Below, piece after piece: positions 1-7,773 of a DNA stretch of 9,398 nucleotides; positions within the stretch are counted from its first letter, which is position 1; each line of letters begins with the position of its first letter. The notes under the pieces are model-generated. The model was not told the DNA's origin and did not search any database. It worked only from the letters and a program-made list of their open reading frames with translations. Source of the stretch: an uncultured Bacillota bacterium (lineage in GTDB: Bacteria > Bacillota > Clostridia > Tissierellales > Tissierellaceae); the NCBI GenBank assembly GCA_937951995.1, contig CALGAG010000160.1, positions 1 through 9,398 of the forward strand. The letters run 5' to 3'. A program made the position numbers and the translations under genes.

Positions 1-448
1 CATGGGCCAGCTGGGCAAGCTTCTCATAGTCTATTTCAGTACCCATGTTTCTGGTGAAGTATTCTGAGATTTCCTGTAGCTTCTTTTCCACTGTCTTGTC
101 CAGGAAAAGGGTCACAAAACAACCGTCCTCGACATAGTAGGCCTTGATTTTGAAGTGCTTGTTGAAAATCTCAGAGTACTTGTCAAACTCAACCATTTTC
201 TTTTCATAGACTATGTTTTCATATTCCCTGACCCAGGTGAGAGCATGGTCTTTGTTTTTTGTAATGTCGGCTACAAGTCTCTTGTTGATTACCTCTTCCC
301 GTTTCAAGCCCGTCATCTTTTCAAAGGCTTCATTCACATCCAGGAACATGTAGTCTATCATTTTCCCCTCATCATCAAATATTGCCTTGTGATATGCAAA
401 TGAACACTCTACATTTTGTATGGCATCTAAGTACACATCCCTACTCAT
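1..448 (-). CDS. PAS-domain protein, N-terminal part (cut by window edge)
   Basis: This reading frame starts at the ATG at 448-446 and runs open to the window edge, giving 149 codons without a stop. The start follows a strong AAGGAGGGGAGG ribosome binding site. The translation begins MSRDVYLDAIQNVECSFAYH and continues with IFDDEGKMIDYMFLDVNEAFEKM and TGLKREEVINKR. This is the usual pattern of a PAS sensor domain: a strand, the 'D.N.AFE.MTG' helix, then a 'G.. .EEV..K' turn. The region ends with FVTLFLDKTVEKKLQE, typical of the last PAS strand and the linker to an output domain. The output domain (GGDEF, HD-GYP, histidine kinase or other) is outside the window, so the function stays open beyond 'probable cytoplasmic sensor'. 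No membrane segment is visible. It lies downstream of a terminator and probably has its own promoter. Confidence 0.8.
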   Translation of the reverse strand, partial: MSRDVYLDAIQNVECSFAYHKAIFDDEGKMIDYMFLDVNEAFEKMTGLKREEVINKRLVADITKNKDHALTWVREYENIVYEKKMVEFDKYSEIFNKHFKIKAYYVEDGCFVTLFLDKTVEKKLQEISEYFTRNMGTEIDYEKLAQLAH

Positions 449-666
449 GGGATTCCTCCCCTCCTTCTGACAATCTCATATCTATCATCATACCATTTCT
501 AGCTGTTTTAAACATATACCATAATTCTACCCTAAAAGACACTATTCAAAAAGCCTTTTCTTTCCATTCTCGCCTTTTCCTGGACTTCTATGAAGATGGA
601 TTCATACTTCACATTTGGTGGATAGGTGGCCACTCTCCTAAAAACTATTATACTAGATGGGCATGG

Positions 667-689
667 AAAAAGGGAGGATTTCTCCTCCC
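667..689 (-). terminator. Rho-independent terminator of the ECF/PepSY module
   Basis: On the minus strand a perfect 7-bp stem GGGAGGA/TCCTCCC encloses a GAAA tetraloop and is followed directly by TTTTT. It begins 14 nt after the stop codon of the three-PepSY gene. There is no T-tract on the plus strand, so it acts in the minus direction only. Confidence 0.85.
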
Positions 690-703
690 CTCAACTCTAT
701 TGA

Positions 704-1984
704 TTAATCGTCATCCTCTACCTCAAAGTCCAGGACCCTTCCAGTATAGGCATGGATCTCTATTTCGTATTCCATTCCATCCTTGATGATTTCGATTTCA
801 TACTCATCATCGTCCCATTCAAACTCTGTGATTCTTCCTCCCCCTGTCATTTCAAGGGCAATGGATTTTGCCTGGTCAGGTGATATTCTTGAATTTGTTG
901 AACTTGCAGGCTTATCTTTTGGCGCAGGATCTCTTTTATCATCGTCGTCATTTCTTTCAAATTCCTCAACCCTTCCAGACCTGGCATCCAGTTCGATTTC
1001 ATAGATAACTCCATCTTTTCTTACCTTGATCTCATACTCGGGATCATCATCTTCATCATCATCAAGCTCCAGCTTTATGATTTCACCATTTACAAGGCCA
1101 AGAGCAATTTTTCTAGCCTCCTCAGGGCTAATGAAGCTTCCCGCCGCCTGGGTTCTGTCTTCTTTACTGTCATGGTCGTCTCGCTCAAATTCTTTTATTA
1201 CCCCTGTGAATGCATCTATTTCTATCTCATACTTGCCATCCTTTGCTAGAATCTCGATTTCATACTCGGGTCCGTCATCGTCATGGAGGTCGTCCAGTTC
1301 AAATTTGATTATCTCTCCGTCAATTTTCCCAAGAGCAATTCTCTCTGCTTCTTCCCTTGAAATCATTACTCTTGATTCCAAGGTATTATCGATGGTTCCA
1401 GCTGCAACCCTAAAGAGGCTTTCAATTGGAATGTTCTGGTCCTTGCTGTAGTGGATAAGCTGTCTAACTGTCATGTTTGCAAGTGTTTCTCCATCCATGT
1501 CATCGTCAAGTTCATCCAGTCTGCTTGCTGCCAGCTCAACTCCCGTAAGCTTTCTGCCGTCTTCACTTCTGGCAATCGCCTGGTTCAGGACTGTTGCCTC
1601 GATTTGCTTGTTCTCCAGCATTGCTGCAATGGCCCTGTTTACCTTCCTTACCAGATTGCTGTCCATTGAGTCATCATCAACTGTTATCATTACAAAGTTG
1701 TCCGCTCCACCCTTTATATGGCCTGTTAGTATCATAAGGTCCACCAGGTCGTTGACAGTGTCCTCCAGGTTCCTGTTCTTGGGGTTGAACTCCCTAAGAA
1801 GGTCGTCTGCATCCTTGTTTAGTGGATTGATCTCCACCACCCTGTCCAGCCTGTTGGTCACTATCTCAATGCTTGGATTAACGTCCATTGTCAGTGAGTT
1901 GGCCGGTTGGGTAGCTACAAAACCCACCATTACCATTGCCAGTATAAATATTGGAAGTGCGTAGTAAATCTTTTTAAGTTTCAT
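704..1984 (-). CDS. Membrane-anchored RsgI-type ectodomain protein with three PepSY domains
   Basis: Predicted 426-residue extracytoplasmic protein held by one N-terminal helix (about residues 7-24), with only about six residues left inside the cell. Residues about 31-195 resemble the ectodomain of RsgI-family proteins, including the motif MDVNPSIEIVTNRLD at 33-47. In characterised RsgI proteins the Asn-Pro bond in this motif undergoes self-cleavage. Three PepSY-like repeats follow at about 208-268, 286-344 and 367-422. Each starts with IS.(E/D)(E/Q)A..IAL and ends with YEIE(I/L).A..G.V..FE, and they are separated by Asp/Glu-rich linkers. There are no cysteines. The ATG at 1984 is chosen because AGGAGG lies 8 nt upstream. 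The ATG at 1990, two codons earlier, is only 2 nt from it. The gene is a paralogue of the preceding one and shares the putative ECF promoter motif at 2019-2047. Without a cytoplasmic domain it cannot easily hold a sigma factor, so an accessory sensor or modulator role is inferred. Confidence 0.85.
   Translation of the reverse strand: MKLKKIYYALPIFILAMVMVGFVATQPANSLTMDVNPSIEIVTNRLDRVVEINPLNKDADDLLREFNPKNRNLEDTVNDLVDLMILTGHIKGGADNFVMITVDDDSMDSNLVRKVNRAIAAMLENKQIEATVLNQAIARSEDGRKLTGVELAASRLDELDDDMDGETLANMTVRQLIHYSKDQNIPIESLFRVAAGTIDNTLESRVMISREEAERIALGKIDGEIIKFELDDLHDDDGPEYEIEILAKDGKYEIEIDAFTGVIKEFERDDHDSKEDRTQAAGSFISPEEARKIALGLVNGEIIKLELDDDEDDDPEYEIKVRKDGVIYEIELDARSGRVEEFERNDDDDKRDPAPKDKPASSTNSRISPDQAKSIALEMTGGGRITEFEWDDDEYEIEIIKDGMEYEIEIHAYTGRVLDFEVEDDD
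719..1363 (-). repeat. Three tandem PepSY-domain repeats within a CDS
   Basis: Three homologous protein repeats of about 56-61 residues are encoded here in a row. They share IS.(E/D)(E/Q)A..IAL, then an acidic patch, EYEIE(I/V) and Y(E)IE(I/L).A.(T/S)G.(V/I)..FE. They have diverged at DNA level, so this is not a recent duplication. The single PepSY domain in the neighbouring gene (about 2071-2247) belongs to the same set and is closest to the third repeat (ISPDQA.SIAL in both). Confidence 0.8.
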
Positions 1985-2018
1985 TTCCATATCCTCCTTT
2001 TTCTTTTCTATACTGGGT

Positions 2019-2047
2019 TAACTCCTGGGGTCTTCATTTTATTGCAT
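2019..2047 (-). promoter_or_regulatory. Putative ECF-sigma promoter, copy before the three-PepSY gene
   Basis: On the minus strand this reads ATGCAATAAAAT, 8 nt of unrelated sequence, then CAGGAGTTA. The same two blocks with exactly the same gap occur at 3796-3824 before the ECF sigma gene. Read as a promoter, it gives TGCAAT-N17-AGTTA, with a -35 block that resembles ECF types (TGAAAC/TGCAAC). The predicted transcript start would be near 2011, leaving a leader of about 25 nt that contains the AAAGGAGGAT ribosome binding site. Assignment to the ECF factor is inference. Confidence 0.55.
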
Positions 2048-2064
2048 GGATTTCAAAAGTTTTT

Positions 2065-3182
<1,118 letters not shown>

Positions 3183-3186
<4 letters not shown>

Positions 3187-3773
3187 GCCCTCGCCTCCTT
3201 TCCTTCCAGGTATTCCCTTAATTTTTTCAGTGCCCTGTGGTATTTTGAGAGGGTTGTGGACAGGTTAAGTCCCAGCCCCTCGGCTATTTCCTTGTGCTTC
3301 ATTCCTGATACTGCATGGAGCATTACAATCTCCCTTTCCTCCTGGGTAAGAAGTGTCAGGACCCCCTCCAACACTATCCGGTCATCCATATCAGTTACAT
3401 AGGAAAATCTCCTGTCATCTGCCACCTCTTCAGGCTCCATGGATATGCTCCTCTTTTCCTTTTTTGTATTGGAATAGTGAAGGTTCTTGGCTATGGTGAA
3501 CATCCAGGCCAGGGGCTTTCCCATTGGCTTGTAGAGATGTGCAGCGGAAAGGATCTTTACATAGGTATCCTGCATAAGGTCCAGCGCCATCTGGTGGTCC
3601 CTTGTAAGGGAGACCGAGTATGCATACATTGTCCTTTCCGTAAGGGCATACAGGTCATCAAGGGCAGACATGTCGTCCTTGGCAAGCCTTCTAAAAAGTC
3701 CTTCATCTATTTCTATTCTCTTGTGGCCCTTGTCATTCGGATTGTCATCATAGACAATTGTAAATAAAATCAT
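3183..3773 (-). CDS. ECF-type RNA polymerase sigma factor
   Basis: A sigma-70 family factor of 196 residues with region 2 and region 4 only, as in ECF (group 4) sigmas. Region 2 lies at about 38-104, with DDLYALTERTMYAYSVSLTR, then the core-binding pattern LMQDTYVKI and the promoter-melting/-10 segment PLAWMFTIAKNLHYS. Region 4 lies at about 131-186, with LLTQEEREIVMLH, then the helix-turn-helix MKHKEIAEGLGLNLSTTLSKYHRALKKL. About 20 residues precede region 2 (FTIVYDDNPNDKGHKRIEI). The ATG at 3773 has AAAGGAG 8 nt upstream; the ATG at 3779 has it only 2 nt away. The stop overlaps the start of the membrane anti-sigma gene. The motif at 3796-3824 suggests self-activated transcription. It is not a SigI-type sigma, which makes the RsgI-like partner notable. 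Confidence 0.92.
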
Positions 3774-3795
3774 CTTCATGGCTCCTTTGATAGTA

Positions 3796-3824
3796 TAACT
3801 TCTGAATGGTGGATTTTATTGCAT
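3796..3824 (-). promoter_or_regulatory. Putative ECF-sigma promoter, copy before the sigma gene
   Basis: The minus strand reads ATGCAATAAAAT-N8-CAGAAGTTA, identical to the copy at 2019-2047 except for one base in the second block, while the 8-nt gap between the blocks has diverged. Read as TGCAAT-N17-AGTTA, the start point would fall near 3789, giving a very short leader with the ribosome binding site (3782-3788) almost at its 5' end. That tight geometry is the main caution. A TATACT at 3792-3797 is an alternative -10 box, but it has no matching -35. Confidence 0.5.
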
Positions 3825-3853
3825 TAAAAATATTATTATCTATACCCAAAATG

Positions 3854-3891
3854 AAAAAAACACAACGGGACCGGTTCTTTTTGTGTTTTTT
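3854..3891 (-). terminator. Second, bidirectional terminator-like hairpin between the two sigma modules
   Basis: A perfect 11-bp inverted repeat: on the plus strand AAAAAACACAA at 3855-3865 pairs with TTGTGTTTTTT at 3881-3891 around a 15-nt GC-rich loop. Both strands end in a T-tract, so it can act in either direction. The stem is A/T-rich and weaker than the hairpin at 3896-3929. It may back up that terminator and insulate the ECF module. Confidence 0.5.
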
Positions 3892-3895
3892 GGTT

Positions 3896-3929
3896 AAAAA
3901 ACAAGGCCCGCCATCAAGACGGGACCTTG
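3896..3929 (-). terminator. Rho-independent terminator of sigI-rsgI
   Basis: On the minus strand CAAGG-T-CCCGTC pairs with GGCGGG-CCTTG around a short TTGAT loop, with one bulged T, and is followed by TTTTTT. The GC-rich 11-bp stem and T-tract lie about 50 nt after the rsgI stop codon. Confidence 0.88.
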
Positions 3930-3939
3930 CTTTATATTG

Positions 3940-3957
3940 GGTGTGGGGTGGCACACC
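3940..3957. other. Small hairpin downstream of rsgI
   Basis: A 6-bp inverted repeat (GGTGTG at 3940-3945, CACACC at 3952-3957) with a 6-nt loop. On the minus strand no T-tract follows, so it is not itself a terminator for rsgI. On the plus strand TTTT follows, but no plus-strand gene exists here. It may protect the 3' end of the rsgI mRNA. Confidence 0.35.
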
Positions 3958-3979
3958 TTTTGGGTTTTACCGATATTAA

Positions 3980-5014
3980 TCAGTTGTTTTTGGTTTTATC
4001 CTTGTTTTGTCCTGGTGCTTCATTTGATTTTCCAGGGCTTGCTGGTCTTCCTGATTCACCATTTTCTTCATCTTCATCATCTATTGCATCTTCGTCATTA
4101 TCATTTGCTTCAAGTTTCTTTACCTGTCCTGGAGCAAATTGTGAAGGATTGTCCCTTTCGTCTTTTTCATCCTTGTCCGCCTGTCCTGGTGCATTTACAC
4201 TAGGATTGTTCTTCTCACCATTTCTGGCTGAGAACTCTTCCATGATTCTCTTTGACAGTTCCTTGTTGTCGGTATCCTCGTCCTCATCTATGCCGTACTC
4301 ACTTCTGATGCGATTTAGGTACCTGTCAACATTTTCTACTTCCATAAGGTTAGTGATGATATTGTATTTGCCCGGTGTGATTCCAAGTTCTCTAGCTCTT
4401 TCAACATCTTCAGGACTCAAGCCTTTTACTGACATATTTTCTTCTCTAGCTCTTAATCCTTCATTGTCGTAATCATCGTCGCCCTTTTCCTCTTGAGCTC
4501 TTTCCCTGGCTTCTTCAGCTTTTTCACGAGCATCTTCAGCTTTTTTCTCAGCTTCTTCTCTTCTCTCTTCAATCATTGCCCTGATCTCTTCTGCAAGTTT
4601 CTCTGCATCTTCCTCGCTGTCTCCCATGGGAGCTATAGCTTCTATGTCATACTTGTCAAAAAGCTCCTCAAGAAAATCTTTAATGTCACTATTCTCGAAA
4701 CTGATTTCCTCTCCATCTCGTTCAACACTTGTAACTTTCCCTCTCCTGTTTACCTTAATCATGAACTCAGTTCCGTCAGTTTCCAAAGCATTCAATTCAT
4801 AATCATCCGCATATACCCAGGTGCCTGTACCAATCATAGCAAATATCAATAGTGCTGTTAGAATCGGCGCCCATCTTTTATGTGAAAATACGCCTTCCTT
4901 CATGTAAATCTCATCTCCTACGGAATAGTTTTTATTGCGGATTTTAGATACAGATCCATCCGCCTTCATAACAACTGCTCTTCCCTTTATTATTTCAAGT
5001 ATTACTGCCTTCAT
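3980..5014 (-). CDS. rsgI: Anti-sigma-I factor RsgI, variant with degenerate cleavage motif and APGQ tail
   Basis: A 344-residue membrane protein. Residues 1-43 form the RsgI N-terminal domain (KAVILEIIKGRAVVMKADGS, then YSVGDEI), which in this family binds SigI in the cytoplasm. One helix spans about 50-69. The first extracytoplasmic part (70-130) aligns with the RsgI ectodomain, but where B. subtilis RsgI has IDINPSVEMAL this protein has ETDGTEFMIKV, so the Asn-Pro cleavage site is missing. Residues about 133-177 form a charged, Ala/Glu/Arg-rich helix likely to be a coiled coil. ERARELGITPGKYNII (205-220) matches a conserved RsgI-family segment. The tail (265-344) is disordered, with APGQ at 275, 294 and 333. 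There are no cysteines. The start has AAGGAGG 7 nt upstream and lies 2 nt after sigI, so the pair is co-translated. B. subtilis RsgI uses a disordered exterior region in sensing cell-wall state; a similar role here is inferred. Confidence 0.9.
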   Translation of the reverse strand: MKAVILEIIKGRAVVMKADGSVSKIRNKNYSVGDEIYMKEGVFSHKRWAPILTALLIFAMIGTGTWVYADDYELNALETDGTEFMIKVNRRGKVTSVERDGEEISFENSDIKDFLEELFDKYDIEAIAPMGDSEEDAEKLAEEIRAMIEERREEAEKKAEDAREKAEEARERAQEEKGDDDYDNEGLRAREENMSVKGLSPEDVERARELGITPGKYNIITNLMEVENVDRYLNRIRSEYGIDEDEDTDNKELSKRIMEEFSARNGEKNNPSVNAPGQADKDEKDERDNPSQFAPGQVKKLEANDNDEDAIDDEDEENGESGRPASPGKSNEAPGQNKDKTKNN

Positions 5015-5016
5015 AG

Positions 5017-5673
5017 CTATTCCTCCTTGACATATCTCAGGTATTCTGAGAGATAGGGGTAATCCCCTGTCAGTATTTCCATTGCAGCTATTATATATTT
5101 ACGGTGCCGTTCTATGGTTTTTCGGGGTAGGTTGAGATTTTTTTCAATATTTTTTATGGGCAGCGTTCCCGTCCTTCTGATTTCAATTGTCAAGTCACGA
5201 TCTTCAATCAGATATAATAGTATTTCCCTGCAGGCCTTCTTTGTCTTGTCAGCCTTTGGGGAATTGCTTGCTATGTCTGAAAAGCTAAGGCCATATCCAC
5301 CCAATGCCTCTCCCAGGGCATGGATTTCAAGTCTCAGGTCGTCATTGTAGCCTGTATCCTCAATATCATTGTACATGTCTTCCGTATGAAAATCCGCGCC
5401 CTGTCTACCGTTTGTCCTGAACCAGTCTATTAGCCTGGACCTTATTAGCATTCCAGCATAGGTGAGGAAGGATCCCCTTTCCGGATTGTACTTTTCTATG
5501 GCTTCAGTAAAGCCCAGAAGTGCAATGGACCATTCGTCATCGCTCTTGGTGACAAACCGCCTGGAAGCCTTGGAGGCTGACTTGAGTATAAAGGCCTCAT
5601 GAAGCCTGATGAAATCCTCAAGCTCCCTTTGGTCCCCTCTTATTTCTGATATCCTTTTTCCCCAGTCAAGCAT
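5017..5673 (-). CDS. sigI: RNA polymerase sigma factor SigI
   Basis: A 218-residue sigma-70 family protein of the SigI type. Region 2 lies at about 41-86, with the family pattern DDEWSIALLGFTEAIEKY, then the G.FL.(Y/F)A segment and RLIDWFR. The C-terminal SigI domain spans about 115-210 and ends with the helix-turn-helix LPIKNIEKNLNLPRKTIERH, then RKYIIAAMEILTGDYPYLSEYL, which is characteristic of SigI. The factor directs core RNA polymerase to SigI promoters. In other Firmicutes these serve heat or cell-wall stress and, in cellulolytic clostridia, polysaccharide sensing. The ATG at 5673 has AAAGGA 10 nt upstream, a rather long spacing. The next gene (rsgI) starts 2 nt after the stop. A possible self-recognised promoter lies at 5719-5742. 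Confidence 0.93.
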   Translation of the reverse strand: MLDWGKRISEIRGDQRELEDFIRLHEAFILKSASKASRRFVTKSDDEWSIALLGFTEAIEKYNPERGSFLTYAGMLIRSRLIDWFRTNGRQGADFHTEDMYNDIEDTGYNDDLRLEIHALGEALGGYGLSFSDIASNSPKADKTKKACREILLYLIEDRDLTIEIRRTGTLPIKNIEKNLNLPRKTIERHRKYIIAAMEILTGDYPYLSEYLRYVKEE

Positions 5674-5718
5674 TCCTATCCCATCCTTTAAGTCTACTGC
5701 TATATTTTTACCACTTAT

Positions 5719-5742
5719 TTCGGATTTGAATATTATTTTTGG
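5719..5742 (-). promoter_or_regulatory. Putative SigI-type promoter of sigI-rsgI
   Basis: The minus strand carries CCAAAAA (5736-5742), 13 nt, then CGAA (5719-5722). SigI promoters in clostridia are described with an A-tract in the -35 region and a CGAA/CGWA -10 motif. It lies about 46 nt before the sigI ATG. A competing reading is a housekeeping promoter TTGGTA-N18-TAATAT overlapping it upstream (4 of 6 matches in each box). Confidence 0.4.
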
Positions 5743-5768
5743 ATTACAGGACCTACCAAACCCCAGAC

Positions 5769-5812
5769 AAAAAAACTGGCCCCTTTAATTGGATTCTTGT
5801 CCAGGGTGCCAG
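5769..5812 (-). terminator. Rho-independent terminator of the ABC transporter/dehydrogenase operon
   Basis: On the minus strand CTGGC-(A)-CCCT pairs with AGGG-GCCAG (one bulged A) around a large loop and is followed by seven T. It starts 12 nt after the dehydrogenase stop codon and separates that operon from sigI. Confidence 0.75.
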
Positions 5813-5824
5813 CTCTATTCTTGT

Positions 5825-6913
5825 CTATTTTATTCTGATGAGGTCCCTGTAGTCCATACCCAGGTCCTTGCAGATCCCCTCTATTTCCTCCAGGGTTCCC
5901 TTGTTCACCAGGATTCCATTTTCCATCCTGTCCCTCATGGCCTCCGCTTCCTTTTCACCGTGGGTGTAGATCCTATCTGCTCCCGCTGCCTTCTGACTGT
6001 CTCTTATCTCCCTGAGATATGCAGACAGGTGGTCTTTTATGATTTCCCTGTCGCCAAATACTCCGGGATCTATTGCAACAAATCCGTGACTGCAGGCATC
6101 GACTCCGTCCTTGAGACAATGGTTGCTGGTCATCCCCATGGCCATGATGGATGAGAAGATCTCCGCCATCATACCGTATCCATAGCCCTTGTGCCCTCCA
6201 TGGATCTCACCGGCTCCACCAACTGGAAGTACTCCTCCCCCTGTCTTTCCTGCTATGTTTTCAATGACCCTTGCAGCATCATCACTGCCTTCACCCTTCT
6301 CATCTATTGCCCAGCCCTGGGGCAGGGGCTTGTCCAGCTTCTTGTAAACCTCAAGCTTGCCGTGGGTGACAACGGTGGTTGATGCATCAAAGAAAAAGTC
6401 GTGTGGCTCTGCAGGCATTGCACATGCTATTGGGTTGCTTCCGATCATGGGCATGCTTCCGTAGGTTGGCACCATTATGGCTACACTGTTTGTGAAGGAA
6501 AGTCCAAGTAGTCCCCTGTCACTTGCCATTTTGGCATAGTATCCTGCAATTCCGTAGTGGTTTGAGTTCCTTACAACCACCATTCCCATACCTGACTTCT
6601 GGGCCTTGTCTATTGCCATCTCCATCCCCTTGTGGGCAGCAAGCTGACCCATGGCAGCCCTTGCATCGATGGTTGCGGATACGGGGGTTTCAAAGACAAG
6701 CTCTGGCTCCACCCCAACCTTCATCATGCCGCTTCTTATTCCCTTGTGATACATGGCCATCCTCTGCACCCCATGGCTTTCGATTCCATATAGGTCAGAA
6801 AGCAGGATCACATCTGTGATTATATCACTTTCCTCCTCCGTGAAACCAACCTTCATATATGATTCCTTGCACAAGTCCCTTATGCTCTTGTAATCCAGTC
6901 TGTAATAGCTCAT
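5825..6913 (-). CDS. Ldh2-family NAD(P)-dependent 2-hydroxyacid (malate/L-lactate type) dehydrogenase
   Basis: A 362-residue cytoplasmic oxidoreductase of the malate/L-lactate/ureidoglycolate dehydrogenase family, which interconverts 2-hydroxyacids and 2-oxoacids with NAD(P). It is unrelated to classical Rossmann-fold LDH. Family motifs are visible: SDLYGIESHGVQRM (39-52), with the conserved His, VVVRNSNHYGIAGYYA (112-127), GSNPIACAMPA (158-168), FDAST (175-179), then PLPQGWAID and GGHKGYGYG near 240. The length is normal. The ATG at 6913 (MSYYRLDY) is chosen because AGGAGG lies 6 nt upstream and family members start here. An ATG at 6940 would add nine residues but has no ribosome binding site. 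The substrate cannot be read from the sequence. Position after an amino-acid-type ABC transporter hints at processing of the imported compound or its 2-oxoacid, which is inference. Confidence 0.9.
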   Translation of the reverse strand: MSYYRLDYKSIRDLCKESYMKVGFTEEESDIITDVILLSDLYGIESHGVQRMAMYHKGIRSGMMKVGVEPELVFETPVSATIDARAAMGQLAAHKGMEMAIDKAQKSGMGMVVVRNSNHYGIAGYYAKMASDRGLLGLSFTNSVAIMVPTYGSMPMIGSNPIACAMPAEPHDFFFDASTTVVTHGKLEVYKKLDKPLPQGWAIDEKGEGSDDAARVIENIAGKTGGGVLPVGGAGEIHGGHKGYGYGMMAEIFSSIMAMGMTSNHCLKDGVDACSHGFVAIDPGVFGDREIIKDHLSAYLREIRDSQKAAGADRIYTHGEKEAEAMRDRMENGILVNKGTLEEIEGICKDLGMDYRDLIRIK

Positions 6914-6943
6914 CATCTTCCTCCTATGCTCTGTGCCCATTTT

Positions 6944-6958
6944 TTTGGCAAGGCCAAA
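6944..6958 (-). other. Perfect small hairpin between ATPase and dehydrogenase genes
   Basis: TTTGGC-CTT-GCCAAA forms a 6-bp stem with a 3-nt loop, beginning 2 nt after the ATPase stop codon. On the minus strand it is followed by A residues, not T, so it is not a terminator. It may mark an mRNA processing or stability element inside the operon. Confidence 0.4.
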
Positions 6959-6960
6959 TT

Positions 6961-7752
6961 TTATGAAAGCAGCATCCTGTCATCAAGAAGCTTCTTGCTG
7001 CTTTTTCTCCTGTAGCTTTCCATGAGGGCTTCCATGGTCATATTTTCTTTCTCCTCTCCCTTTATGTCTAGGATTATCCTGCCCCCATCCATCATGATTG
7101 TCCTGTTGCCCACAGAAAGGGCCATCTGGATGTCATGGGTTATCATCATGGTTGTGATATTATTCTCCCTGACTACCCTTTCAGTGATGGCGATTATCTT
7201 TTCGGCGTTGATGGGATCAAGGGCCGCCGTGTGCTCATCCAGAAGGAGAAGCTTGGGGGATGCTATGGTGCACATAAGTAGGGTGACTGCCTGTCTTTGT
7301 CCTCCTGAGAGATTGCCCACAAGGGTCTTCATCCTATCCTCAAGGCCCAGATCAAGGGATTCCAGAAGGTCCCTGTAGTATTTCAGGTCCTTCCTGTTTG
7401 TGGCAAAGATTCCACCCTTTGCTCTTCTCCCATAGGCAAGGGCCAGGTTCTCCTCTATGGTCAAGGAAGGTGCGGTTCCCTTGAGAGGGTCCTGCATAAG
7501 CCTTCCAACCTCCCTAGCTCTTTCGTGCTCCCTAAGCACCGTCAAATCCTTGCCGTCCAGATGTATCTCACCTTCATCCAGCTGGTACTTTCCGCCTATG
7601 GCGTTGAACAGGGTCGACTTTCCGGCCCCGTTGGACCCTACAATGGTCACAAAGTCCCCTTCTTCAAGATGGAGGCTCAGGCCCTTCAGGGCCTTCTTTT
7701 CTCCCATTGTTCCCTTTTCAAATGTAAGTTGCAGATTCTCAAGCTTCAGCAT
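6961..7752 (-). CDS. ABC transporter ATP-binding protein, TrpZ type
   Basis: A 263-residue ATPase subunit that drives uptake by the permease encoded just upstream. All motifs are intact (numbering from MLKLENL): Walker A GSNGAGKS at 39-46, Q-loop MQDP at 86-89, signature LSGGQ at 148-152, Walker B with catalytic Glu in LLLLDEHTAALDP at 168-180, and the switch His in THD at 205-207. The DEHTAALDP form and the LEDRM...VGNLSGGQRQA segment fit the family paired with ABC_sub_bind (TrpX-type) binding proteins. The start is uncertain. The ATG at 7752 matches where relatives begin. A GTG at 7779 would add nine residues, but it lies inside the GAGGTGA sequence that looks like the ribosome binding site (see 7760-7773). 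Confidence 0.92.
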   Translation of the reverse strand: MLKLENLQLTFEKGTMGEKKALKGLSLHLEEGDFVTIVGSNGAGKSTLFNAIGGKYQLDEGEIHLDGKDLTVLREHERAREVGRLMQDPLKGTAPSLTIEENLALAYGRRAKGGIFATNRKDLKYYRDLLESLDLGLEDRMKTLVGNLSGGQRQAVTLLMCTIASPKLLLLDEHTAALDPINAEKIIAITERVVRENNITTMMITHDIQMALSVGNRTIMMDGGRIILDIKGEEKENMTMEALMESYRRKSSKKLLDDRMLLS

Positions 7753-7759
7753 ATTTTGC

Positions 7760-7773
7760 GGGTGTATCCACCC
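7760..7773 (-). promoter_or_regulatory. Hairpin between ribosome binding site and start codon of the ATPase gene
   Basis: GGGTG-GATA-CACCC forms a perfect 5-bp stem with a 4-nt loop. The best ribosome binding site, GAGGTGA (7776-7782), is 23 nt before the ATG at 7752. If the 14-nt hairpin folds, the effective spacing falls to about 9 nt. Confidence 0.4.

Noticed and set aside
647..652. TATAAT on the minus strand as a promoter for the PAS gene
   Set aside because: The -10 match is perfect, but no -35 box is found 16-18 nt upstream, and the leader would be about 200 nt. Left unassigned.
382..786. Plus-strand 134-codon frame spanning the gap between the PAS gene and the three-PepSY gene
   Set aside because: It overlaps both real genes antisense and reads through the terminator hairpin, with no ribosome binding site and no recognisable domain.
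783..1964. Plus-strand Ser-rich reading frames
   Set aside because: These mirror the Asp/Glu-rich PepSY gene in the antisense direction; the composition is a by-product of the acidic codons.
3748..3954. Minus-strand 68-codon frame upstream of the ECF sigma gene
   Set aside because: It is made of terminator hairpins and promoter sequence; its product is basic and low in complexity, with no ribosome binding site.
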